A stretch of 64,000 nucleotides of DNA from Paracoccus alcaliphilus (GTDB lineage Bacteria; Pseudomonadota; Alphaproteobacteria; Rhodobacterales; Rhodobacteraceae), in the NCBI RefSeq assembly GCF_028553725.1, contig NZ_CP067124.1, positions 2,056,001-2,120,000 on the forward strand, given 5' to 3'. Under the pieces are notes generated by a model. The model did not search any database, was not told the DNA's origin, and saw nothing but the letters and a program-made list of their open reading frames with translations. This document shows, one piece after another, positions 28,701-37,200 of the stretch (the first letter of the stretch is position 1; each line of letters begins with the position of its first letter). The translations under genes and the position numbers were made by a program.

Positions 28701-30306
28701 CTATCTGGCGGCGGATCGGGAAACGGCGCGCGAGGTCGCCCGGCAGCCGATGAAGGATTACCTGGCCGCCGCCACGGCGCTGGTCAAGCAATATGCCTGG
28801 GCCTTCCCGGCCTTCAAGAAGCCGCAGGGCGTCAACAACCCGATGGAGATCGACCTTGGCACCCTGTCGGACGAGGAAAACGACGCCATCCTCGAATTCG
28901 CCTTCAACCGCTATTTCGAGGATTCGGGCCTGTTCGGCACGGTCGAGGAAATGCTGCCCCGGATCGAGCGGCTGAAACAGATCGGCGTGACCGAGGTGGC
29001 GGCGCTGATCGACTATGGCATTGCGCGCGAACAGGTGCTGGAGGGGCTGCGCCCGCTGGCCGAGCTGCTGGCCCGCGCCAATGCCGGGACCGCGCCCGCG
29101 CCGGATGATTTCTCGATTGCGGCGCAGATCCGGCGTCATGGGGTGACGCATCTGCAATGCACGCCCTCGATGGCGCGGATGATTGCGATGAATGACGATG
29201 CGTATGCGGCCCTGTCGCAGGTCCGGCATCTGATGATCGGCGGCGAGGCCCTGTCGGGATCGCTGGTGGCCGATCTGAACAAGGCCAGCCCCGCGGCGCG
29301 GATCGAGAACATGTATGGTCCGACCGAGACGACGATCTGGTCCACCACCGCCACGGCAGACGCGCTTGAGCCCATCGCCAGCATCGGCACGCCCATCGCC
29401 AATACGCAGGTCTATGTGCTGGACGATCAGTTGCGTCCGATGCCCGTTGGCGCGCCCGGAGAGTTGTGGATCGGCGGCGATGGTGTCGCGCGCGGCTATT
29501 GGCAGCGCGAGGATCTGACCGGCGAACGCTTCCGCCCCAACCCCTTCCATCCGGGGCGGATGTATCAAACCGGTGATCTGGTCCGCTGGCGCTCTGACGG
29601 GCGGCTGGAATTTCTTGGCCGCGCCGATCATCAGGTGAAGATGCGCGGCTATCGGATCGAACTGGGCGAGATCGAGGCCGTGGCCGAGGGCTTTGCCGGT
29701 GTCCGTCAGGCGGTGGTGATGGCGCGCGAGGACCGGCCTGGCGACATGCGGCTGGTGGGTTATGTCACCGGCGACAGCTGGCTGGCGGAGGAGGCACTGA
29801 AGGATCATCTGGCGACGGTGCTGCCTGCGCATATGGTGCCCTCGCATATCGTCAAGCTGGCGGAATTTCCGTTGACGCCGAACCGCAAGGTGGATCGCAA
29901 GGCGCTGCCCGCGCCCTCGGACGGGGCGGAACAGCGCCCCGAGACCTATGTCGCGCCGGCGGGCGGGGTGCAGGCCACCATCGCGGGCGTCTGGTCGCGG
30001 ATCCTGAACCGCGCCCAGATCGGCGCGAAGGACAATTTCTTCGCACTGGGGGGGCATTCGTTGCTGGCGGTGCAGGCCCATCGCGAAATCCGGCAGGCGC
30101 TTGGCGGTATCCGGCTGTCGATCACCGATATCTTCCAGTATCCGACGCTGGAAGGGCTGGCCGGGCATCTGGACGCCGCATCCGGGACCAATGGCGCCGG
30201 TCAGGCCCCGACCGATCCGGTGGCGGCGACCCCGGACCGGGCGGTTGCGCGGGCCGAAGCGATGTCGAAGCGCCGCGCCCTCCGGGCCGGGCGGGCGCAG
30301 GGTTAA
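25753..30306 (+). CDS. NRPS-like enzyme: formyltransferase, adenylation interrupted by luciferase-like monooxygenase, carrier
   Basis: 1517 residues. Residues 1-300 are a formyltransferase with N89, H91 and D127, the spacing of Fmt N106/H108/D144. Residues 320-500 resemble the C-terminal half of a condensation domain without HHxxxDG. The adenylation domain starts near 520 with LIYTSGSTGRPKG (667-679) and FDIS (D715, amino-acid anchor). It is split by a luciferase-like flavin monooxygenase (about 753-1105, MupA/Atu3671 type), then resumes with MYGPTETT (1187) and ends near 1385. The carrier has S1436 in GGHSL. There is no thioesterase. The pocket read by eye (D-I-L-Q-M-G-M-I-W) resembles the glycine code. 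The ATG overlaps the GT2 stop. Confidence 0.9.
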   Translation: MTISALFIGNESLLIQCAGQWRDRGHRISAVVTRDSDIRIWAEGQGIPVHAQSDLREPGDLAYDWLFSVANLSLVPDALLKQAAMGAINFHDGPLPRRAGLNSPAWAILQGDSSHGITWHLIEGGLDEGDILEQRLFDLSPDETTLTLNTRCFEAAIDSFAAVIAQVETGLDRKPQDLSQRGYHARADRPDDAGVLDVTGSRDAALRLIRGLDHGDYANPLALPKFQCDGRVFALRGAQPADGHGVPGTVLDACAEGATVLFADGALRLTGIEPLDGGEYDPAALRDRVLETPDRQALTQAIAAVVAGEGYWRKALKTFAAASLPLANHAEGKGDWQSLSVPGQAGDLLAAAGLLATALAGESVVDLALHDPAGPVAAGYLSDWVPLRAEVDPASPAAALREAMQARLARARQYPAFVLDLPLRDPAIQRPGLPQIGIAAAGDAPLAGTVITLALESGRLHYDASRLDAAPAGLLAARLAHLAAAVAAGGPVGDIPPMPQAERDLTVKDWNRTQTDFPDLCVHQAFEAQVARTPDAIALTVEDRHLSYAELNRCANRAAHVLRQMGVAPGTLVGIHTTRSEHLLIGTLAIMKAGGAYVPLDPAYPADRIALYIEDSACPVIVTESALSQGLPAHGAQLLVLDQDTRLADAPGDDPDSGVTPADLAYLIYTSGSTGRPKGVMLEHRNVANFFTGMDDRIQHDPAGVWLAVTSLSFDISVLELFYTLARGFRIVLMGDEERALVSGGGAVSDKPMDFSLFYWGNDDGVGREKYHLLLEGAKFADEHGFCAVWTPERHFHAFGGPYPNPSVTGAAVAAVTRNLEVRAGSCVAPLHHPIRIAEEWAVIDNLTNGRTGLAIASGWHPEDFVLKPENSPPENKPAMYKTIDILRRLWRGEKVAFPMAGGKMVDVLTQPRPVSDEINIWVTTAGNPATWREAGEMGAHVLTHLLGQTIDEVAEKIGIYHKALRDSGRDPAKYRVTLMLHSYLAADRETAREVARQPMKDYLAAATALVKQYAWAFPAFKKPQGVNNPMEIDLGTLSDEENDAILEFAFNRYFEDSGLFGTVEEMLPRIERLKQIGVTEVAALIDYGIAREQVLEGLRPLAELLARANAGTAPAPDDFSIAAQIRRHGVTHLQCTPSMARMIAMNDDAYAALSQVRHLMIGGEALSGSLVADLNKASPAARIENMYGPTETTIWSTTATADALEPIASIGTPIANTQVYVLDDQLRPMPVGAPGELWIGGDGVARGYWQREDLTGERFRPNPFHPGRMYQTGDLVRWRSDGRLEFLGRADHQVKMRGYRIELGEIEAVAEGFAGVRQAVVMAREDRPGDMRLVGYVTGDSWLAEEALKDHLATVLPAHMVPSHIVKLAEFPLTPNRKVDRKALPAPSDGAEQRPETYVAPAGGVQATIAGVWSRILNRAQIGAKDNFFALGGHSLLAVQAHREIRQALGGIRLSITDIFQYPTLEGLAGHLDAASGTNGAGQAPTDPVAATPDRAVARAEAMSKRRALRAGRAQG

Positions 30307-30348
30307 GGCCGGTTTCGGTCTGCAAGTGAACGAGTGGGGAATGTCTGG

Positions 30349-31320
30349 ATGAATCGCAGGATGGCCGTTTTGTCTGGTGCGGGTTTCGCCGGGCTGCTGG
30401 GACTGGGGGCAGGGGCGCTGTTATGGCGCCGCCGTCGCGCCGCCCGTGGCCCCGCGCCGCTGGCGCAACTGTCGCTGGCCGAATTCACCGATGCGCATCC
30501 GCCGCTGACCCCGCCCGAGGGTCCGCTGCATGTCTATCACCTGGGGCACAGTCTGGTCGGGCCGCATATGCCCGCCATGCTGAAGCAACTGGTCGCGGGG
30601 CATCGCTATGGCGCGCAGATCGGCTGGGGCACGACGCTGCGCGCACATTGGGAAGAACGCACCAGTCTGCCGGGCTATGAGAGCGTCCATACCCAGCCCG
30701 AATTCGCCGACGCGACCGGGGCCATCGCCAGCGGTCAGTATGATGCCGTGGTACTGACCGAGATGGTCGAGTTGAAGGACGCGATCAAATGGCATTCCAG
30801 CAGCCATTACCTTGCGAAATGGGCGCGGCATGCCCGGCAGGCGCGGCCCGATCTGCGGCTGTATCTCTATGAGACATGGCATTCGCTGGACGATCCGGCG
30901 GGCTGGCTGGAACGGATCGACAGCGATTCCGATACCCTGTGGCGCGATGAAATCATCCGCCGCGCCATGAACGACCCCGAGGCCGGGGCGATCTATCGCA
31001 TTCCGGGCGGGCCGGTTATGGCCGCCGTCGCCCGCGCCGCCGAGGCGGGTACGCTACCCGACCTGACCCGGCGTGAACAGCTGTTTGCCCGCAACGAGGA
31101 AGGGACGCAGGACAATATCCATCTCAGCGATCTGGGCACCTATGTCATCGCACTGACGCATTACGCGGTGCTGTATCAGCAAAGCCCCGAAGGGTTGCCG
31201 CATCGGTTGGCCTTGGCCGATGGGCAGCCGGCCGATGCCCTGTCGGATGAGGCCGCCGCCATCGTGCAGCGCATCGTCTGGCAGGTCGTGCGTGATGATC
31301 CGCTGTCCGGTGTGGCGTGA
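30349..31320 (+). CDS. Membrane-anchored SGNH-hydrolase-like protein
   Basis: A 323-residue protein with an N-terminal hydrophobic segment (about residues 5-25) flanked by basic residues. The soluble domain opens HVYHLGHSLVGPHM and ends near DNIHLSDLGTYVIALTHYA. The serine in GHSL and the DxxH pair (D..IH) match the nucleophile and Asp-His of SGNH/GDSL esterases, but the oxyanion Gly and Asn blocks are not obvious, so enzyme activity is inferred. The start at 30349 has GTGGGGA about eight bases upstream; an in-frame GTG at 30334 is part of that ribosome site. It lies 42 bases after the NRPS-like gene and may trim or release the product. Confidence 0.6.
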   Translation: MNRRMAVLSGAGFAGLLGLGAGALLWRRRRAARGPAPLAQLSLAEFTDAHPPLTPPEGPLHVYHLGHSLVGPHMPAMLKQLVAGHRYGAQIGWGTTLRAHWEERTSLPGYESVHTQPEFADATGAIASGQYDAVVLTEMVELKDAIKWHSSSHYLAKWARHARQARPDLRLYLYETWHSLDDPAGWLERIDSDSDTLWRDEIIRRAMNDPEAGAIYRIPGGPVMAAVARAAEAGTLPDLTRREQLFARNEEGTQDNIHLSDLGTYVIALTHYAVLYQQSPEGLPHRLALADGQPADALSDEAAAIVQRIVWQVVRDDPLSGVA

Positions 31321-31385
31321 ACGCGCATCATGGGTTTCCGTCCAGGCAGTCGCCACGCGGAATGTCGGAAAGTGAAAGGGGCATC

Positions 31386-32594
31386 ATGCGGATCGGCTAT
31401 CTTCTGAACACCTATCCGCAGCCGAGCGTGACCTTCATCCGGCGCGAAATCCACGCGCTGGAGCGTCAGGGCCTGCATATCCATCGCTTTGCCATGCGCA
31501 GCGACCGTTCGGTGCTGGTCGATGCCGGGGATCTGGCCGAATACGATCAGACCGAACTGGTGCTGAAGGCAGGCGGTCTGCGTCTGCTGCGCGATCTGGC
31601 GCATCTGACCCTGCGCCGCCCTTCGGCTGTGGCGCGGGCCCTGCGTCTGGCGTGGCGCCTTGGCGGCAGGCAGCCGGGGATGCGGCTGAAGCACCTGATC
31701 TATCTGGCCGAGGCGGCTTATGTCGCGCGCCGGGCCGACGCGCTGGCTCTGGACCATATCCACGCGCATTTCGGCACCAATCCCGCAGCCGTCGCGATGC
31801 TGGTGCGGGTGCTTGGCGGGCCGGGCTTCAGCTTTACCGTCCACGGCCCCGAAGAGTTCGACCAGCCTAAGGCGCTGGCTCTGGGCGAAAAGATTGCCGC
31901 CAGTCGCTTTGCCGTGGCGATTTCGTCTCATGGTCGCAGCCAGTTGTCGCGTTGGGCGGATGGCGCGGACTGGCCGCGATTGCAGGTGGTGCATTGCGGC
32001 ATCGATCCTTTGCGGTTCGCGGAGCCGGCCCCGATGCCCGACGGGCCCCTGCATCTGGTCAATATCGGCCGCTTCGTCGAGCAGAAGGGTCAGCTGCTTT
32101 TGCCGCAGGCGGTGGCGATGGCTCGTGCCGGGGGGGCGGACCTGCACCTGACGCTGGTCGGCGATGGCCCCATGCGCGCCGCGATCGAGGCAGCCATTCG
32201 CGACCACGACGTGGCCGATCACGTCACCCTGACCGGCTGGCAGGACGAGGCCGGAGTGCGCGCCATCCTCGATACGGCCCACGGGTTGGTCCTGCCCAGC
32301 TTTGCCGAGGGACTGCCGATGGTCGCTATGGAGGCGATGGCCGCCGGGCGCATCGTGCTGGGAACATGGATCGCGGGCAATCCCGAGTTGATCCTGCCCG
32401 GCCAGACCGGGTGGCTGGTGCCCGCGGGCGATGCCGCCGCGCTGGCCCGCGCCATGCAGGACATCGCCGCCACGCCAGCGCCGCGTCTGCGCGAGATGGG
32501 CCAGGCAGCGCGCACCCGCGTGTTGCAGCGCCACGACATCAACCAGCAGGCAGCAAGGCTTGCCACCCTGTTCGAAGGCGCGATCAACCGATGA
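31386..32594 (+). CDS. Family 4 glycosyltransferase at the end of the PKS/NRPS cluster
   Basis: A 402-residue GT-B glycosyltransferase. The N-terminus is MRIGYLLNTYPQPSVTFIRREI. The linker to the donor domain contains VVHCGIDPLRF, and the C-terminal half shows VNIGRFVEQKGQ and PSFAEGLPMVAMEAMAAG with the paired Glu of retaining GT4 enzymes. It resembles exopolysaccharide-type transferases. The ATG at 31386 has GAAAGGGG just upstream; a GTG overlapping the previous stop at 31317 would add 23 unconserved residues. Its stop overlaps the ATG of the next small reading frame. Sugar and acceptor are unknown. Confidence 0.8.
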   Translation: MRIGYLLNTYPQPSVTFIRREIHALERQGLHIHRFAMRSDRSVLVDAGDLAEYDQTELVLKAGGLRLLRDLAHLTLRRPSAVARALRLAWRLGGRQPGMRLKHLIYLAEAAYVARRADALALDHIHAHFGTNPAAVAMLVRVLGGPGFSFTVHGPEEFDQPKALALGEKIAASRFAVAISSHGRSQLSRWADGADWPRLQVVHCGIDPLRFAEPAPMPDGPLHLVNIGRFVEQKGQLLLPQAVAMARAGGADLHLTLVGDGPMRAAIEAAIRDHDVADHVTLTGWQDEAGVRAILDTAHGLVLPSFAEGLPMVAMEAMAAGRIVLGTWIAGNPELILPGQTGWLVPAGDAAALARAMQDIAATPAPRLREMGQAARTRVLQRHDINQQAARLATLFEGAINR

Positions 32595-32880
32595 GGGCAT
32601 TTTTCGCCTTTGGCACAAGCATAGGCGCCACCTGGCGGGCGTGTCAGGTGCGATCATCGGGCAGGCGCTGGTCGGCTGGGTGATGCATCTGGCGGTGACC
32701 GGGCTGACCCGGAAACATCGCATGTGGAATCCGCTGCATGATCTGGTCTTTGCCGCCCTTGGGGTGCTGGCCAGCGGGCTTGTGCTTTACATCCATCCGC
32801 CCTCGCAGGCGGGCGGCAGGGTTTTGCCGACAAATCTTTCTTTGCAGGCGGTGGTTGTGTCTGTTCCGCGCCCGGTCTAG
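32591..32880 (+). CDS. Small two-helix membrane protein with an apparent one-base frameshift
   Basis: An ATG at 32591 overlaps the preceding stop (ATGA), but its frame closes at 32683. The neighbouring frame carries a convincing membrane protein up to 32880: WHKHRRHLAGVSGAIIGQ, a second hydrophobic helix near LHDLVFAALGVLASGLVLYIH, and a Ser/Val-rich tail. Adding one T to the run of five at 32600-32604 joins the two into a 96-residue protein beginning MRAFFRLWHKHRRH. So this is a recent frameshift, a sequencing error, or a shorter protein starting at the GTG at 32641. No function is recognised. Confidence 0.45.
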
Positions 32881-32965
32881 CGTCGGTCGGAATTCGGGTG
32901 GGCCGGTTCGGGACAGGTCCATCTGCCATAGGAATATCAACGACTTGCTATCCGAGGGCATTTCC

Positions 32966-34222
32966 ATGCTGACTCGTCTTTTCTTGATTGCGGGAACGAT
33001 CTGCGCGCTGGCATCGCCCTCGGCCCTGCTGGCGCAAGAGGCACCGGGCGGCGGGGACGCGCCGCCGACGCCGGTCACCGTGGTGACATTGCGGGCGACT
33101 GACGTGACGCTGACCACCAGCCTTCCGGGGCGGGTGCTTGCCTCGGCGCAGGCGGAACTGCGCCCGCAGGTGAATGGCATCATCGTCCAGCGCCTGTTCG
33201 AGGAAGGCTCGCAGGTGGCCGAGGATGATCCGCTCTATCGGATTGATCCGCGCAGCTATGAGGCCGCCGTGGCGCAGGCCGAGGCCACGCTGACGCAGGC
33301 GCAGGCGCAGGCCGATGCCGCCCGCCGCGATGCCGAGCGGATCGACGCCTTGCGCGACCGTCGTGTGGCGTCGGAACAATCGCAGGATACTGCCATCGCC
33401 GCCCGCGACGCCGCCGAGGCCGCCGTCAGGGTCGCCGAGGCGCAGCTGCTGTCGGCGCGGATCGATCTGGACCGCACGACCGTCCGCGCCCCCATCGCCG
33501 GGGTCATCGGTCTGGCGCAAAGCTCTCAGGGGGCGCTGGCGACGGCCAGTCAGGCCGATCCGCTGGCAGTGATCCGCAGCATCGATCCTGTCCATGTGGA
33601 TGTGACCCAGTCCGCCGCCGATATCGTGCGCTGGCGCCGCCTTGGACCCGAGGCCGCGCTGCCGCCCGATATGGACCGCACCGTTTCCCTGCGGCTGGCT
33701 GATGGCAGCATCTATGAACATACCGGATCGCTGACCGCTGCCGAGCCGCATGTGGATGAGATGACCGGCGTCGTCACCCTGCGCATGGCCTTCGACAATC
33801 CCGACGGTTTCCTGCTGCCGGGGATGTATGTGCAGGCGGATATTCCGCAGGCGCATATCCGCAACGCCGTGCTGGCCCCGCAGGAAGGCGTCACCCGCGA
33901 CCGTCGTGGCCGCCCCGTCGCGCTGGTCGTCAACGATGACAATATCGTCGAGGAACGGCTGCTGGATATCCAGCAGGATCACGGCAATCAATGGGTGGTC
34001 AGCGAGGGGCTGGCCGATGGCGACCGGATCATCGTCGAGGGCGTTCAGCGGATCGGGCCGGGCATGACCGTGGCCCCCGAAGAGCGCGCCGCCCGGCAGG
34101 ACGCCGCCGGTGCCGGGGCCGCGGATGACACAGCAGAACAGCCCGCCGAGAACCCTGCGGAAGACCCGGCAGAGGACGCCACCGGGCAGCCCGACCCCGC
34201 CACAGACCCAGCCGCCGACTGA
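32966..34222 (+). CDS. RND efflux periplasmic adaptor subunit
   Basis: A 418-residue membrane-fusion protein of the AcrA/MexA family. It has a signal peptide (about residues 1-23, ending ALLAQE), a biotinyl-lipoyl-like half (LRPQVNGIIVQRLFEEGSQV), a long Ala-rich coiled-coil hairpin (about 85-150), the second lipoyl half (RAPIAGVIGLAQSSQGALA), a beta-barrel, and a low-complexity acidic tail of Glu-Asp-Pro-Ala repeats from about 380. It links the inner-membrane pump to an outer-membrane channel. The ATG at 32966 has GAGGG seven bases upstream; the longer open frame from 32738 is not signal-peptide-like. The pump gene follows after 44 bases; no TolC-type gene is present. Confidence 0.9.
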   Translation: MLTRLFLIAGTICALASPSALLAQEAPGGGDAPPTPVTVVTLRATDVTLTTSLPGRVLASAQAELRPQVNGIIVQRLFEEGSQVAEDDPLYRIDPRSYEAAVAQAEATLTQAQAQADAARRDAERIDALRDRRVASEQSQDTAIAARDAAEAAVRVAEAQLLSARIDLDRTTVRAPIAGVIGLAQSSQGALATASQADPLAVIRSIDPVHVDVTQSAADIVRWRRLGPEAALPPDMDRTVSLRLADGSIYEHTGSLTAAEPHVDEMTGVVTLRMAFDNPDGFLLPGMYVQADIPQAHIRNAVLAPQEGVTRDRRGRPVALVVNDDNIVEERLLDIQQDHGNQWVVSEGLADGDRIIVEGVQRIGPGMTVAPEERAARQDAAGAGAADDTAEQPAENPAEDPAEDATGQPDPATDPAAD

Positions 34223-34266
34223 CACCCGGCCAAGTCCCAACGTCACGGATCAGGAACCGATCGATC

Positions 34267-37200
34267 ATGGCCCGTTTCTTCATCGACCGTCCGGTATTCG
34301 CCTGGGTGATCTCGATCATCATCATGGGGATCGGGGTGCTGGCGATCCAGTCGCTGCCGGTGGCACAATATCCGCAGATCGCGCCGCCGACGGTGACGGT
34401 TCAGGCCGAATATCCCGGCGCCTCGGCGGAAACCGTGACCAATACGGTCACCCAGATCATCGAACAGCAGATGACCGGGCTGGACGGGTTGCGATACATC
34501 TCGTCCAGCACCAGCGCCTCGGGTTCGTCCAGCACCTCGCTGACCTTCGCGACCGGCACCGATCCCGACATCGCGCAGGTGCAGGTGCAGAACAAGCTGT
34601 CGCAGGCGCTGCCCCTGCTGCCCGAAGCCGTGCAGCGTCAGGGCGTCACCGTCGAGAAATCGGCGGCGGGCTTCCTGATGGTCGTCGGCCTGATCGGGAA
34701 CGAGGATTACGACCAGACCGACCTGTCGGACTATATGACCACCAACCTGCTGGACGATCTCAGCCGGATCGAGGGCGTCGGCAGCGTCGAGGTGTTCGGC
34801 GCCAAATACGCCATGCGGATCTGGCTGGACCCGTCGAAACTGGCCGCATACGAGTTGACGCCGGGCGATGTGGTCTCGGCGGTCTCGGCGCAGAACACCC
34901 AGATTTCCGCCGGGGCCTTCGGGGCGCAGCCCGCCGTTGATGGCCAGCAACTGAACGCCACCGTCACCGCGCAATCGCTGCTGTCCTCGCCCGAGGATTT
35001 CCGCCAGATCGTGCTGCGCGCCGATGAGGGCGGCGGGCTGGTGCTGTTGCAGGACGTGGCGCGGGTCGAGATCGGCTCGGAAAGCTATTTCGCCGAGGGG
35101 ACCTATAACGGCCAGCCCGCGTCGGGCATGGCGATCAGCGTCGCGCCGGGCGCCAACGCGCTGGACACCGCCACCCGCGTCAAGGAGCGGATGGAGGAAT
35201 TCGCGCAGTTCTTCCCCGAAGGCGTGACCTATGTGATCCCCTTTGACACCACCCCCTTTGTCGAGATTTCGATCAAGGAGGTGGTCAAGACGCTGATCGA
35301 GGCGATCGTTCTGGTCTTTGCCGTGATGTTCCTGTTCCTGCAGAACTGGCGGGCGACGCTGATCCCGACGCTGGCGGTGCCGATCGTGCTGCTGGGCACC
35401 TTCGGGATCATGGCGGCCTTCGGTTTCACCATCAACACGCTGACCATGCTGGCGATGGTGCTGGCCATCGGGTTGCTGGTCGATGACGCCATCGTCGTCG
35501 TCGAAAACGTCGAACGGATCATGGAAGAGGACGGACTGTCACCGCGTGAGGCGACGCGCAAATCCATGGGCCAGATCACCGGTGCGCTGATCGGCATCGC
35601 GCTGGTGCTGTCGGCGGTCTTTGTGCCGATGGCGTTTTTCGGCGGCTCGACCGGGGTGATCTATCAGCAATTCGCGATCACCATCGTCTCGGCCATGGGG
35701 CTGTCGGTGGTGGTGGCGCTGACGCTGACGCCCGCGCTTTGCGCCTCGATGCTGAAGCCCAAGCATCACGCCATCCGGCGCGGTCCGCTTGGCTGGTTCA
35801 ACGCGGGTTTCGACGGCACCACGCGGGGTTATACCGGCGCGGTCGGCTGGATCGTGCGCCGTCCGCTGCGGATGCTGCTGATCTATGCGCTGCTGGGGGC
35901 GGTGATGGTGACGCTGTTTCTGCGCACGCCCGAGGGCTTTTTGCCCGACGAGGATCAGGGCATCATGTTCGTGTTGATCCAGGGTCCGACCGGCGCCACG
36001 ACCGAACGCACCAATCAGGTGATCGAACAGGTCCGCGACTATTTCCTGGAAGAGGAAAGCGACTCGGTCGATTCGGTCTTTGCCGTGGCCGGATTCAGCT
36101 TTGGCGGCTCGGGGCAGAATACCGGCATGGCCTTCGTGCGGCTGAAGGACTGGGCCGAGCGTCCCGACCCGTCGCAATCGGTGCAGGCCATCGCCGGCCG
36201 GGCCTTCCCGGCGCTGGGGCAGATCCGTGATGCGATGGTCTTTCCCATCGTGCCGCCCTCGGTGATCGAGCTTGGCAACGTCTCGGGCTTCGACTTCTAT
36301 CTTCAGGCGCGCGGCGGGCAAAGCCACGAGCAGTTGACCGAGGCACGCGACCAGTTGCTGGGCATGGCGATGGAAAGCCCGCTGATCGAACAGGCCCGGC
36401 CTTCGGGGCTGGAGGATGCGGCGCAGTTCAATCTGGACATCGACTGGCGCAAGGCGGGCGCGATGGGGGTCACGGCGACCGATGTCGCGACCATGTTGCA
36501 GATCGCCTGGACCGGTTCCTATGTGAACGACTTCGTGGACCGGGGCCGGATCAAGCGCGTCTATGTGCAGGGCGAGGCCGATTCGCGGTCGGGCCCCAGC
36601 GATCTGGAGAAATGGCGGGTGCGCAATGCCTCGGGTGGGCTGGTGCCCTTCTCGAATTTCGCGACCGGCGACTGGAGCTATGGCGCGCAGGGGATGAAGC
36701 GTTACAACGGCGTGCCCTCGATGCAGATACAAGGCAACCCGGTGCCCGGTGTCAGCAGCGGCGAAGGCATGGCCGAGATGGAGCGTCTGGCGGGCCAGCT
36801 GCCGCCCGGCTTTGCCATCGCATGGACCGGGCTGTCGCTGGAGGAACAGGAATCCGGCGCCCAGACCATGCTGCTTTATGCGTTGTCGCTGGCGGCGGTG
36901 TTTTTGTGTCTGGCGGCGCTTTATGAAAGCTGGTCGATCCCGCTGGCGGTCATTCTGGTCATGCCCATCGGTATTCTGGGCGCTCTGGTCGGCGCTTGGG
37001 CGGGGCAGTTCGACAATGGCGTGTTCTTTCAGGTCGGGCTGCTGACGGTGATCGGGCTGACCGGCAAGAACGCCATCCTGATCGTGGAATTCGCCCGCGA
37101 ACAATCGCAGGCCGGGGTGCCGCTGTTCACCGCCGTGGTCGAGGCCGCTCGCCAGCGTTTCCGTCCGATCGTGATGACCTCGATCGCCTTTTCGCTGGGG

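Noticed and set aside
26911-30168. Minus-strand open frame of 1085 codons opposite the NRPS-like gene
   Set aside because: Composition is typical of antisense frames in GC-rich genes (Arg/Gln/His-rich); the sense frame has full domain motifs.
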